This document shows positions 1 through 11,651 of a DNA stretch of 64,000 nt, in pieces. The notes under the pieces were generated by a model, which saw only the letters and a program-made list of their open reading frames with translations, was not told where the DNA came from and did not search any database. How positions within the stretch are numbered: the first letter of the stretch is position 1; every line of letters begins with the position of its first letter. This DNA comes from Lepeophtheirus salmonis (taxonomy: Eukaryota > Arthropoda > Copepoda > Siphonostomatoida > Caligidae), in assembly GCF_016086655.4 (NCBI RefSeq), contig NC_052136.2:51638492-51702491 (forward strand), written 5' to 3'. The position numbers were made by a program, and so were the translations under genes.

Positions 1-299
1 ATAGTTCATGTATTTTTTCTATTTGGAAAAAGTATTCATTAGAGGGATTTTGAATTGGAAGATAAAGTCCATTTCTTCATCTTTATACATTATTTGCAAA
101 CCAAAAAGGAATGTAATTAATCCATAGACACATTGATGTCAAAAAAAGTGTGCATTTCAAAAAAGATCTATATTAAAGTATGAAAAATATCTACAATTGA
201 TTAATGTGAAGCAGAACTGTTAACGACTCGTGTTGGGTTGGCCTTAAGACTGATTTCCTAATTATTTCAGTCTTTTTTTTTATCAGTCGAATCTTTTTA

Positions 300-545
300 C
301 CATATATTGGTAAAAGCTATGGATTTTTGAATTATTTTCCAAAAAAATTTAATATTAGAAATTATTTTCCAAGAAAGTTTAATATTTGAAATTATTTTCC
401 AAAAAACTTAATTTTTTGTGAATAGCTGTGGATTTTTGAAATTTTTGTGAATAGGCATGAATTTTTGAATTTTTTTTCCAAGATATTTAATATTTGAATT
501 TTTTTTTGAATTAATTTTCTGTGAAAAGCTATTGAAAAACAAAAA
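300..545 (+). repeat. AT-rich CAGGGGCGTCC-family fragment
   Basis: Repeats GAATAGCTGTGGATTTTTGA and GAAATTATTTTCCAAAAAA in imperfect ~40-bp steps. These match the core of the family seen at 19569-20038. Ends not visible. Confidence 0.5.
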
Positions 546-1352
546 ATTCCAAAAAACAAGATGGCGCCATAATTATCACGAAACATAATTTAAAATAAAG
601 GAAGTTAGTGAATCTCCAGCCTCGAATCTTTTATCTTGGAGTCCGAGTAGTGTAGAAAATTAAGTGCATGTTCCATGTAATGAGCTCTATTTTGAGGCAT
701 GATAAATCATTTACGATGAGTGTGTCCTTTTTCATCCATGGATGGAAAAGGTGGGGTAATATGTTGATCATGAAATACAATATATGTATGTACAGAATAG
801 ACAACTGCGTTCTTTTGCATAAAGACATAAAATTATTAATTAATGCATATGTATAAATATTAAATATATACTTATAAAATAAAAAATTTAATGTCAATGA
901 CTTTTTACAAGTAACAGTGCTATTTTTAATATGATTCTTAACTAAGTTTTGCAAGACGAGAGGAGAGGAGCTGGAGAGGGGAATGATTTAATGATTTGCA
1001 AGATGTAAGTATTAAATACATAGTTAGTTAAGGAGGGTGTGTATATAAAATAGAATAATAATAGGGGAATTGATGATATTGCGATACTGCAACACCAGGA
1101 AAACCTATTATGTGGCGATGTACATAGCTTGTAGGTAAATATTTACCTAGAGTCGTAATTCAATTCCTTATATTTCCCCTTTCGAACAGCAATTAACCCC
1201 ATTTAATAAGAGAAACAGTTTTTTTTTTCGCAGAGATTTCCTATTGGTGTGAATGTATCAGGTGAATAAATGAGGAAGTGGGATTGTTTAGTGTTGAGAC
1301 TCAGCCTGAGATCGATTTTTTCCCGGTTTGGTCTATATTACTATCGATTTGG
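546..1352. other. Intergenic, no gene seen
   Basis: AT-rich; holds the palindrome at 1132 and, at 1289-1350, a GACCG-family end (GTGTTGAGACTCAGCC). Open frames here are short and unlike known proteins. Confidence 0.5.
1132..1149. repeat. 18-bp perfect palindrome
   Basis: TAGGTAAATATTTACCTA. Isolated; function unknown. Confidence 0.7.
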
Positions 1353-1883
1353 CACGGCGTTACCTCGCTAACACAAAAATTCCCTATGTATCTTGTTCTA
1401 AGCTGTCGATTCCCTCTTCTCCCTTGATAGCTCATGGCTATTTCATAATTTATTCCTTTTGATATATACACGAAGTTATACCTAAGTTATTCTACACTGA
1501 TTCTCTGCTTCCAAAAGAACAGGAATACAATTTCTTGTTGATCCCCTGGCCTTTAGATTATATTATATATATTGGCCATTTTATTACTTATACAAAGAAA
1601 TTTTGGCTATTTATTCATAGAAAAATACTATTATTCCTCACTACTCTATTAATAAAATATTACTAAGCAATATTATAATATAGTATCGAATGTAGATTTT
1701 AATTATATGGAATTCATTTTAGAAATGATGAAGAAATAATATGACAGTGATACTCTGGGAGTATATAAGAGATAAATGTCAGTTGGCATGATTGATTTAT
1801 TTGGCTAACTACCAGATGATTTTGGGCCGTTTTTCTGTTTATTTTTGGAGGAAAGGTTATTTGATACAATAAAGGTAACAAAG
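1353..1883 (+). repeat. CGTTACCT-family MITE
   Basis: Left end CACGGCGTTACCTCGCTAAC; right end GATACAATAAAGGTAAC. Shares GGCTATTTCATAATTTATTC and CTAACTACCAGATG with the copy at 2003. Confidence 0.6.
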
Positions 1884-2002
1884 TATTGGATATATTTTTT
1901 TCAGATTGTGGACTGACGCACCCTGCTTTTCCTTTCAGCCCTTTTGATTAATTTTCAAAGTAGACTCTTGTACAATTTAAAGAAGCTGACTCTACGCATT
2001 AT

Positions 2003-2988
2003 AATAGTGTTACCTCTGTAACGCCAAAACACCCCGAGTATTTTGTCGTCCGATGTTGATTCACACATCTCACTTGATATGTTATTGGCTATTTCATAAT
2101 TTATTCCAAAAGAAGTAAGAAGCTATTTTATTCATATGCTCTGTTTCCAAAAGGACAAGAGTAGAATTTCTTCTTGATCCCTAGTCGTATATATGGTAAA
2201 CATATAAGACTGTACCGAAATCACAAAAACTCGGAATTTGTTATCGCTGGATATTTTATTCGTCTAAACAAAGAAATAACCATTAAATCTCCAATCAAAA
2301 AAAAGGGTCCTTCATGGACGCGTTTTAATTTTAAAATCTGTAAATCTGTTTCTTTAAATTATCGATTTGAATCCAGCTAGTATATTTTTATTTTATTAAG
2401 TATTAAAGATGAAACATATATTTTGCAGCATATTTTAACAACCTTTTTCTAACTTGCCTCCAGGTATGAGTATTTTATTTCCAAACATGCTGCGAATAAA
2501 TTAATATTCTCTTTTGGTACCGCGTTTTACGCGCATTTATTTTGATGTTTCTCTTCATTTTTATTTCTCAAATCTCATTTTTTGAGACCAAGCGGTAAAT
2601 ATATTATTATCAAACATACGTATGTTGTTTATTTATGCCATATAAGATAAACTATTTTACCAATTTATAATTTTGGACTACGAAAACTAACTATTAAACT
2701 CTTAAAAATACGACCTTTTATTAACTATTCCTTTACTACTAGGATTGATTCTTTTTTATTTAAGTATATTTTTATTTTTACATTATATAAGTTTGAAAAT
2801 ATAGATAGTAGACCGTACTCAGAGTGTTACTAATTGTGGATAAATAATATGACAAGGATAGTCTGAGAGGACTTGAGAAATAAATAGGAGTTGGTAGAAC
2901 TGACTAATTTTTCCAACTACCAGATGGGCCTTTCTTCTGTTTCTTTTAAGAAGAAAGGTTGTGTGATAAAATAAAGCTAACGCCGTGA
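2003..2988 (+). repeat. CGTTACCT-family MITE, enlarged copy
   Basis: Left end GTGTTACCTCTGTAACGC; right end GATAAAATAAAGCTAACGCC. It is about 450 bp longer than the 1353 copy, from extra AT-rich sequence in the middle (roughly 2190-2820). The weak open frame at 2174-2380 falls in that region and is not a gene. Confidence 0.55.
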
Positions 2989-3224
2989 TTTTTACATAGG
3001 ATTTGGATTTTTATATTAATTTATATCCATCAGGAGCCTTCTTTTAGAATTTGAGATATAAAATTATCCAATCCATGTATATAATAATTAATAACTATTC
3101 TCGAAATAAATATGAACAGTTGGCAACAAGGCAAATACAGAAGACAAACTCCCATATGACTTTTCAAAAAATATGTATATTTTTTCTTTTAATAATCGAG
3201 GTTGAGAGTGGATAAAAAAGCTAG

Positions 3225-3470
3225 TCATGTGAGATTGAATCGTTTTCAAAGCATGGACCGATTTTCTGATCTAACTCTATGAACCAATTAATATTTTTCC
3301 GGTCTCACTTTATAGATTATATAGATTAATTTTCTTTTCATCGTAGTTAAACGAATGGGATGTAAATGAGACACTTTAAAGTTCATATGACGTCATTTTG
3401 CCGATGCTCACAATTTAGAAACACACGTCGTGTTTGCATCAACAATTACTCTTTAAAATTGGGGGGGGGG
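3225..3470 (+). repeat. GACCG-family repeat
   Basis: Shares AATCGTTTTCAAA, GGTCTCA, TTCACAATTT-like and GAAACACACGT blocks with 42430-43018. Noncoding. Confidence 0.5.
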
Positions 3471-4639
3471 AAATATTCTAGGTCTCGTTATAAAACGCCA
3501 TCTATGTAAGAATAGAAGATACTTATCTCTTTTCTAAAAAAGTCATTATCATTTATTTTCTAAAAATAACGTCTTTAACAATAGAGCAAGAGAAAACTAA
3601 AAAATAATATAAATTATCGGCAAGTGATATGATGACATACTTTAGTAGAGTTTGTGTGTGTGTCCTTTATGGGTGTCACACCGTTTTGGAGCTTGTAAGA
3701 GACTAAATAGGTGGTTGAGTTATAATTGAAAAATCAAATCAAATATGGGAGAAATCGTATATAAAATAAAGTTTGTAAAAATTCGTCTGAACATTAGTTT
3801 GTATATAAATTTCACGAATAAAATTGATGTTTATTTTCTGAATAATATTTTTACATCAAACGTCACTTTTCTATTTTTAAAAAGAAATCCCAAAAAACGA
3901 TGCATTTGGAACAAAAGAATTTGGCTCTAACTTAAAAATAATAAAGTATTTTCAATTTACGGAACATATTATTCCATAATTTTTAAAATATTTACAAGAA
4001 TGAACTAATGATCAAGGGTCATTTTTTCGACGACATTATTCCATTAACTTTTTTATTTTTTGCAAATACAAAAAAAAAATATGGGTAGATTTATTTTTCT
4101 CATTACATGCCAAAAAAAGCTGTTTACTACTTTTTTTTTTGGTGCAAAAAAAGTGTACAACAGTTATTTGCACATTTTTTTTATTTATTTAATTCATAAT
4201 ATTAAATATATATATTATTTGTTAAAATGCCCGACGCACCGAACGAGATCTAAGCATTGAGAAGAAATAACATAGACAAATGTCAATGTGATTTACCGCT
4301 CCCTCCTTTTGGTGAGTAAAACCAGGTAACCCTTTGCTAGTATACCATTATTTTATATAAAATAATATTATCATTCAGGGAGCTGTATAATTTTGCCGAA
4401 GGAGGGGCTCACTTTAAGCTGCTTTATTTACAAACTAATATAAGTAAACAACGCTCATGTCTTTTTTTGGAATTTATTTTGTTTTATTTGAAAGTCATAT
4501 GACTTTTATGAAAAAAGTATTTTTGAGCAAAAAATCTGGGAGAAAATGACTTAAGTGAGATTCTAAATTGGGAAAAAAGGTAAAAAGGTTCAGAATAGTC
4601 TTGGAATTCGGCCTGAAAATCCTAAGCCTGTCCGGGAGA
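3471..4639. other. Intergenic, no gene seen
   Basis: Homopolymer runs and AT-rich DNA. Two short open frames (3745-3930, 4060-4260) are low-complexity. Confidence 0.5.
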
Positions 4640-4880
4640 CTTATTATTTTTTGTGAGTCCAACTAATTCGGTACATTAACGATGTTCGGTTTGTACCGGT
4701 CTTAAAGAAAAGTTCGGTCTAGATTGGTCTTAAATAAAAATCCAGTAGAGATCTGTCTAACAAACAAAAATCGGTCTCATTTAAAATTGGGATTATACCC
4801 ATTCTATAGATGAACTGTTGATAACGTTTTGCGTGTTTCAAAATTGTGAAATTGGACCATTAACGTCATATGAAGCTAAA
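4640..4880 (-). repeat. GACCG-family repeat, inverted
   Basis: Repeated GGTCT motifs (GTTCGGTCTAGATTGGTCTT, AATCGGTCTCATTT), then GCGTGTTTCAAAATTGTGAA, the inverse of the block in the 3225 copy. Confidence 0.5.
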
Positions 4881-5929
4881 TGTATTCCATAAATGATATT
4901 TGAACAACTCAGAAATTATGCCGGGGGGAAGGGGCTATGATCAGTCCATAGACCAAAAAAAAGTTGTTCCACAATTTGAAAACGATGAAATTTGGGTTTA
5001 CAGTCTCGACCGAAATATCGGTACACTCAAAAAATGCAGAGCGCGCTTCTACTCGTTTTTTAAAGCATTTAGCGCGCTCCTGTTCCATTGAATTGAGGGG
5101 TGCTTATTTTTTCGCCGTATAGGTCAATTTGAATTTGACAACTCTTGATAATAGCAATTAAATTCAATATATTGCAAGTGCAAATAAGCCGTACGATTTG
5201 TTAAAACCATACATTATATGCAATATCTTATAATGACCCAATTGATTGCTTTAATTAAAATAGATCCATCAATAAATTTTTATTTGTCTTTTGAATTGCC
5301 TTTGGAAAAAAGTTTGAACCAGTTGAACATTAGGGGACATGTATTTACGAGATTTCGTACAAAATAATCCAGTTAATCCTGATTATTTCATTGAGTTTGT
5401 ATAAAGGTTTCTCAAGTTTTTGAACTTTTGCTTGCTTGAGTTATTGAGATCTTATGAAAATTTCCTACAAAAAAAAATAAGAAACCCTTATTTTAGTTTG
5501 GAAAATTCGTTTACAAATAATAAAGATTATCATCTAACGTTATCTCCGCACAGGAAGGAGCTGGATGTGTCTCTGGATTAACCGATAACGGAGTTTTTTA
5601 ATGTGGCCAGCTACTTGAGAGGCAAACTCGTCAACGGAAAACAGCAGAGAGTCATAGAAACAGCATGGGAAAAAAGATTCTAGCTTATCTTGAAATATAG
5701 CTTCAGCCGTCTATTCTTGTAATTTTTAAAAATGATTCTTTATCTCTCAATTTTTTTGATGTTATCTCATAAGAGGTAGAAATAAAAAAAGTAATTTAAA
5801 CTAATATAAATGTGCAAAAGTTCGATCGATTTCATCGCTCTTATAAAATGATGAGCTCGCCCTTTCTCAAGAATTTTGAGCGCCCCTAACTAATGCTTTG
5901 TAAACCAGTCTATGATGTACATAATGGTG
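4881..5929. other. Intergenic, no gene seen
   Basis: A 63-codon frame at 4900-5091 has an odd mix of residues and no known motif. Otherwise AT-rich. Confidence 0.45.
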
Positions 5930-6140
5930 TTGTGTTTCGGTCACGAAATCCTTGACCGGTGTTATATTTTTGTTGGAGCGAACTATTTCCGGCCAACAAA
6001 AAAGCTAAGTTTGGATCGGTCCAAAGGAAAAATTCGATATAGTTCTGTACCCAAAATAAAAACCGGTCAAGACCGATTTTATGGAAAAATTTCTTATAAG
6101 ATGACATCAAATATATTTTCAAGTATATGATGACATATGA
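5930..6140 (+). repeat. GACCG-family repeat
   Basis: GACCGGTGTTATATTTTTG, GGATCGGTCCAAAGG, AACCGGTCAAGACCG. The open frames across it on both strands are shadows of the repeat. Confidence 0.45.
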
Positions 6141-6489
6141 AGTTTAAACATGGATAGCTAGGATTAATTTTAATCCGGTCGTCTCTCATAGAATATTCTC
6201 AAATTAGAAAAAAACTTCCGTCGATCTCCCTCTATCTTCCTTTGGTCCGAACTATTGGAGAACATGGAAGTCAACTTAGTAATAAAATAATAAATCTTAC
6301 TAATAGGCAAGGAAACGGATTCTTAATACTTATACGACTTTTTACGTATTATTCAACTGATTTGCCTGTATGGTATAATCGAATGAATAAATTTATAATA
6401 TATGTAATTGTATACAATATTTGTTCTAGAAAATATCCTGTACTTGGGATATTTTTTTGATAAAATCAATGACATCTGATCTGGAATTC

Positions 6490-6675
6490 ATACAAATATG
6501 TTTCATAATATATGAGACCGAAAATCGAATATCGATCCAAAGGGTAAGACCGAAAAAAATCGGTCCGCCGTCTGAGACAGCTGTTTGGACCGAAATAACG
6601 GTCCAAATTGGTCTAGAAAACATAACTTAAGACCGAACCGAAAAAACGGGTGCTGGACCGAGTCTCAACACTAGT
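6490..6675 (-). repeat. GACCG-family repeat with recognisable end
   Basis: Contains AAGACCGAACCGAAAAAACG and ends at GACCGAGTCTCAACACTAG. The inverse of this end, GTGTTGAGACTCGG, is echoed at 1293 and 15926, so it probably marks the element boundary. Confidence 0.5.
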
Positions 6676-7593
6676 TCAGACCCAAATACAACACGAATAG
6701 GTACATCATATGTGAATGAGCAATACATACAGCTTTTTGAAAGAGATAATATTATCTTTACCTGGATGAAGAAATAGGTAGTATATATATAACAAGTACA
6801 TTGTACTCCTATTTTGTACCTTACGTCTCTTTATTCAAATAAACTGACAGAATTTGGATATTTATACATCAATATTTTGTAAAAGTATTCTTATTAATAA
6901 CACAATTAATGATGCTTCAGACTATTTAATGGCTTTATTGGCCACGCCCTTTCTACATCTCAATTGTTGTGATGAACCTTTTTGTGGTCGTAATTGCATT
7001 TATTATATTGATAGTATGTATAAATATGTATCATCGTATCCAAAAGATCAAATTTCCTTTCTAAAATGAAATAAAAAAGATATTCCAAAAATTGACTTCA
7101 CTCTCTCTAATGTTTAAAGGTAATTTGAAACATCCCCCGTCGAGTTATATATATTTATATATACATTACATATACGTAGAATGTACTTCCACTTGATTCA
7201 TCCAATAATATTACATATTATAATCTGTATATATAAATCTTTAATAGTATCAAGTTGGTGATAGATATTTATTTAATAAAAGGAGGAATACGGGTATTTT
7301 ATGATCAAATGAATAGGCCCTTTCTAAGATTTTTTTTGTGTGGGGGGCGGGGGAGAAAGAGGGGGCTGCTCTGCGGCAAAACTTTTTACAATGACTTTTT
7401 TTAGAAAAGACAAAAATGACATCAGTGAATATTGTTAATTTCAAATTGTGCCAAGAAAAATAAATTTAAAAGCATATGTTCCCTCATTTTTTGACAAAAA
7501 ACGATGCCATTTTGACATATTTGACAAACAGATTCTAATAACCTGAGTGTATCATAACGACCTCACTGTAGTCATGAGCCTGAAAATGAGACA
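6676..7593. other. Intergenic, no gene seen
   Basis: AT-rich DNA with dinucleotide AT stretches near 7150. No repeat end or gene recognised. Confidence 0.5.
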
Positions 7594-7595
7594 TA

Positions 7596-8118
7596 CGAGG
7601 GAGGTCTGAAAAGTTTCCAATCTCAACGTGAAGATGGCATCACTCGTAAATAAAAGCTAGTCACGTTTATCTAGCATCGTTTGACAGTTATTTAACAAAG
7701 TTTTAGATATTTTAGAAGCGCAGTTATTATGCAGTAGTCGTTTGAGTGAGTGGATTTGTGGGCTTTTTTGAAATAGACAAAATCGTGTATCCAGCTGTCA
7801 TTAAATATTTGTTTATGGAAGTGTAACCTAGTAATAAATTCAAACCATAGCAGACATATAAGGGTTTTTTATGTTAAAATTGACCCGTTTAAGTTCATCC
7901 AACTCTGAGCAATTGAGCCAAAAATAAAAAGAGCTTTGTGAACACAATTATTTTTCAGAGAAAAACGCCAAGTACTATTTGGACGAGTTACAGAAATGGG
8001 AGCATCGCGGGGAGAAGTATGTATCGTTACAAAGATACTATGTTGAAAAATAAAATAAAACAAACAAACAAAATGTCTTGTATCTTTGTTAGAATGAAAA
8101 CTTTTAATACCACCCTCG
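7596..8118 (+). mobile_element. Internally deleted mariner element with both ends and TA duplication
   Basis: The copy is 523 bp, flanked by TA at 7594-7595 and 8119-8120. Its left end CGAGGGAGGTCTGAAAAG is the inverse of its right end (CTTTTAATACCACCCTCG). The transposase start (MDKIE-like EIDKIVYPAVIKYLF at about 7770) is followed, after a deletion of most of the gene, by the C-terminal end (ELQKWEHRGEKYVSLQ.YYVEK, about 7960-8050). A full mariner is ~1.3 kb, so this copy is non-autonomous but could have been mobilised in trans. Confidence 0.85.
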
Positions 8119-8484
8119 TATTTACCTCCGTCAAAGGAAGTTTAACGAAGATTATGTTTTGCCTCTATTTGTGTCTCTGCTGGTCAACAGGATTATGGCA
8201 AACATTACGGATCGATTTTGATCAAACTTGGTACGTAGATGATATAAATCCAAGGTAAGATAAGATGTAAAAAATAAATAGTCGACCATTATTTTGGAAC
8301 ATAGCTGATCTAAAAAAAGTAACGAGACCTTCTAAAAATACATTTTTGAATAGGTGTTGTTGATTAAATCTGAAAGTTCTTAATATTTTTCAAAAGCTTA
8401 GATTCTGAGCCTTTGATCAATATGCATATTGTAAACAAAATTCTCTATATGTCGCGATGAATGCAAGAAGAGGTAATATAATGA
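8119..8484. repeat. Possible dispersed repeat fragment, otherwise noncoding
   Basis: The stretch 8121-8256 (tctatttgtgtctctgctgg, then a segment around gatcgattttgatcaaac) looks like a repeat family I associate with louse genomes. There is no second clear copy in the window. The rest to the Tc1 remnant shows no feature. Confidence 0.25.
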
Positions 8485-9447
8485 ATGCCAGGAAGTACCA
8501 CATCAGACATCATGAAGGTCTTAAACGTCAGCAAGGACCCAGTCTATTGGGTTAGAAATCGTTTGGCTTATGGGAACAACCTTAAGGAGATCTCCAAGAT
8601 TGGAAGACCCACCAAAGTGAAGACTGAAGATATCATGGAGGCCTTTAAGGTCAACACAACGATGAAGATGTCAGTGTACACCAAGAAGAAGAATGTGCAT
8701 CAATCTACGGTGGGCAAAACCATCTGAAAGGCTGGAGGAAGGTCATTCTAAGAATTTAGAGGCTTACTCCTGTCCCAACGTCAAAAAGAACTCCGTCTTC
8801 AACGATGTCAACAACTCTTGAATTATCTAAAACACAACAGGAACTGGGTAATTTTTGTCTCTTATGAAAAGACCTTTCCTGTTGACCCCCGTCTACAACA
8901 AGGTAAAATGATATGGTAGTATGCTTTGGCAAGGTGACAACAGCATCAGGACAGTCACCAAGACCAAACATCCGGCTTTGTGATGATGTTGGGGGTTGTG
9001 GCAACAACTGGAGAAAAAATGCCTCCAATTTGGTTTCTTGTTGGATACTGGCTACCCACGGCCGACGAATTGATGGTGTTGAAATAAAATGTGGTCTCAT
9101 AGATCACCAAGACCATAAAGAAGTCCAACCAGTCAACTTTCGTATTTCAGCAGAACAGGGCTACTGCTAATATTGTATAAGAGTGGATGGGTAGCAAGAT
9201 GAACTTCTGGTCCAAGAACATTTTGCCCACTCAGAGCCGAGATCTGAATCCACTAGATTACTCCATTTGGTGGCAAATTGACAAGAAGTCCTGTAAAGTT
9301 CGCCCCCCCAATACTGATGCCCTGAAGACCTCCGTTAATCAACAATGGAGGATCATGAAAAAGGACTACGTTGCCAATGTGGGCAAGGGGTTCCGGAGGT
9401 GGTTGGAGGCTGATGGTGACAAAATTAATGTACATTTTTATAATTAA
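8485..9447 (+). pseudogene. Decayed Tc1-like transposase
   Basis: Three open pieces in different frames make one Tc1-family transposase. Residues from 8485 form the helix-turn-helix region (TTSDIMKVLNVSKDPVYWVRNR, then GRPTKVKTEDIMEAFK). The middle, around 8940-9170, has SVMMLGVVATTGEKMPPIWF, typical of the catalytic core. The end, 9187-9447, has SRDLNPLDYSIWWQIDKK. The second catalytic Asp of the QQD motif reads QQN, and stops and shifts separate the parts, so it is inactive. I could not find convincing terminal inverted repeats. Confidence 0.85.
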
Positions 9448-9680
9448 AAATATTATAAAATAAAGTTTTCTATATACAACATCATCCTGATCAATTATGA
9501 GTATTTTACTGCCTACTTAGAGGTAGGTCTTTGTACTATTTCTACACCAGGTATATTTATCCATTTGGAGATTTTTGAGAAGATTCATCGGGTATAGAAA
9601 AACTAAAAACCTAACATCCTAAAATAGCCCAATTTTCTTAATATGAAGTTTGTGACAGCATGTAATGGTATCCCCTCACC

Positions 9681-10550
9681 CAGTGGTTCCCAAACTTTTT
9701 TTAGTTCGACCCTTAAAATATATTGCTATATAATGTGCGACCACAACAGATCTCATTGAGAGATAATATACAATTTGGAGTGCATTCTATGCAAATAGAT
9801 GATAAATCATTGATATATGTACTAATTGAGATAATTTCTATACTATCAATTTTCTTAATTGCGGTAAGTAGTCTCAAAATTGAGACTTACAAATAAATAA
9901 AATTACAGGCTGTGGATGAGCAAACAGGTTTATTAATGAATCAATGGCTTAATTTGACGGATATTCACTGTGCATTGAGCATAGCAGGTATATTCTTTTT
10001 TCTTATTTTTCCTTTAATTGGTTAGATAGATACTGATTAAGTATATGAATCACCTGCCCGCAAACCTACACACATTAAGTTCAAGAGAATAACTTCTCCC
10101 GAGCACGTTGTCCATGAGCTACGGCGGTTCCATAAGTCGCGATCTGTATTTATTTTTTGTGTAAGATAATAAGTAAAATATCTTCTCACGTAAATAAGTT
10201 GAGTCAAATGGAATAAGCTGCTTTAGCCAGTAGAGGGTACTCAATAATTGCAGAAATCTAGAATGCATCAAGTGTTTTAGAATCAAAATTTGTTTTTAGT
10301 ATTTGATCACATGAAAGTTTGATAAATACATCTTCCATGTTAGACGGCCTATGATTAGCTGTGGCGGTAAAAGGAGCATATCCAGTTCTGTTTTTTGTGG
10401 AACACTATCTTCTGGGAAATACTTTTGTAATTTTGTGTGTTCATCAATATTTAAGTTTGATGCCACTCAAACTATATTCTTGTTTTTGTTTTTTAAATAA
10501 TCTTGCGACCCTTCTGTAGTGTCCCACGACCCCCACATTGGGAGCCATTG
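9681..10550. mobile_element. hAT element remnant (870 bp) with inverted ends
   Basis: The left end CAGTGGTTCCCAAACT matches the inverse of the right end (ATTGGGAGCCATTG). The flanks CCCTCACC and CCTTAACC agree at 6 of 8 positions, consistent with an old 8-bp hAT target duplication. It encloses a transposase remnant on the minus strand. Confidence 0.7.
10060..10480 (-). pseudogene. hAT transposase C-terminal remnant (ZBED/hATC type)
   Basis: Read on the minus strand with frame changes, the pieces are NIDEHTKLQKYFPED, then NMEDVFIKLSCDQILKTNF followed by DSKTLDAF-ISAIIEYPLLAKAA, then KNKYRSRL. This is the order seen in the C-terminal hAT dimerisation region of ZBED5/FAM200-like transposases. 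Several stops are present, including at the tryptophan position after DAF. It lies inside the hAT ends at 9681 and 10550. Confidence 0.7.
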
Positions 10551-10684
10551 CCTTAACCAGTTATGTGTGTTCTATACATTTTCCCAATACCAATTTCCCA
10601 ATTTACACATGAACTTATCAATAATTCGTTCATAATATCGGTTCATACTAAAGTGATCAACAGTCCTCCATTGCCTGGGCTATT

Positions 10685-10835
10685 TTTTTATATATTTAAG
10701 GTATGTTAATTTTTTTGCTCGACTGCATAATTTGCCCAAATGAGGAAATAATTTTATAGTAAAAAGCAACAATTCCTTATTATTTTTTTTTTTTTTTTGG
10801 GGGGGTACAGCCTCTCCAGCACACTTCTTGCCGAC
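10685..10835 (-). repeat. AT-rich CAGGGGCGTCC-family fragment, inverted
   Basis: TTGCTCGACTGCATAATTTG and GTACAGCCTCTCCAGC are the inverse of GCAAATTATGCATGTAGAGC and GCTGGAGGGGCTATAGG in the 25205 copy. Confidence 0.5.
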
Positions 10836-11649
10836 GTACCTGCACACACCACTTACTAAATAATGAACAAAAAAGAATAAAAAGCTCACGCATCAACCGT
10901 TTTTCCTTTTCTAATTGCTATACTTAGTTTTTTCTTTACACATATTTCCTCTTTACCTATGACGGATTGAGCCTCGTGCTCTCTTTTTTTGGAATTCAAA
11001 ATATGGCAATTCTAGTCTAGACTGGATTTTGCTATGTCAACAATTCAAACCGAACTTCTTTAAAAGATGGAATTAGTTTGTTCTAACAACAATTAAATGT
11101 GTATGAGATCGGTGTAGGAGTTCCAAACCGAACTCAACACTGATATTTACTACATTGCTAAGGGTGTGGGGAAAAGGAGAACCCCTTGTGTATACTTTTA
11201 GCAAATATATATTTGTGAAAAATATACATACATATTGAAGGAAAATTTGCAAAATATATTTGTAAATAGCTACATAGGTATTTATGTAATTCGTGGATAT
11301 TACTTTTTTAATTAAAATGCTCCTCATAATAAAATACATGAATGCACATTATTCGCTAAGCTTGATGAACATACTCACATTCATTAGGTCGACCTCGAAG
11401 TGACATGTCTCATATAATAGGTACGTATACGTTTATTCAACTTCCATTTTCATTATTCCTTTAAATAACTGTCATTTGCAAATTATATTTATATAGAAAG
11501 TGTATGTTTCGAAATAGTGAGCACCACATTAATACACCTTATTTTAAAGATTCAAACGTCATCAGGAACATACTGTTCACCATAGTTGCCATATTGTTAT
11601 GATGCCATCAAGGGGATTTTTTTAAACAGGATATCATATTTTTCATATC
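10836..11649. other. Intergenic, no gene seen
   Basis: Includes a fragment (10860-10920) related by inversion to the 28610 repeat. A minus-strand frame at 11073-11339 is a hydrophobic AT-rich translation, not a recognised protein. Confidence 0.45.
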
Positions 11650-11651
11650 TA

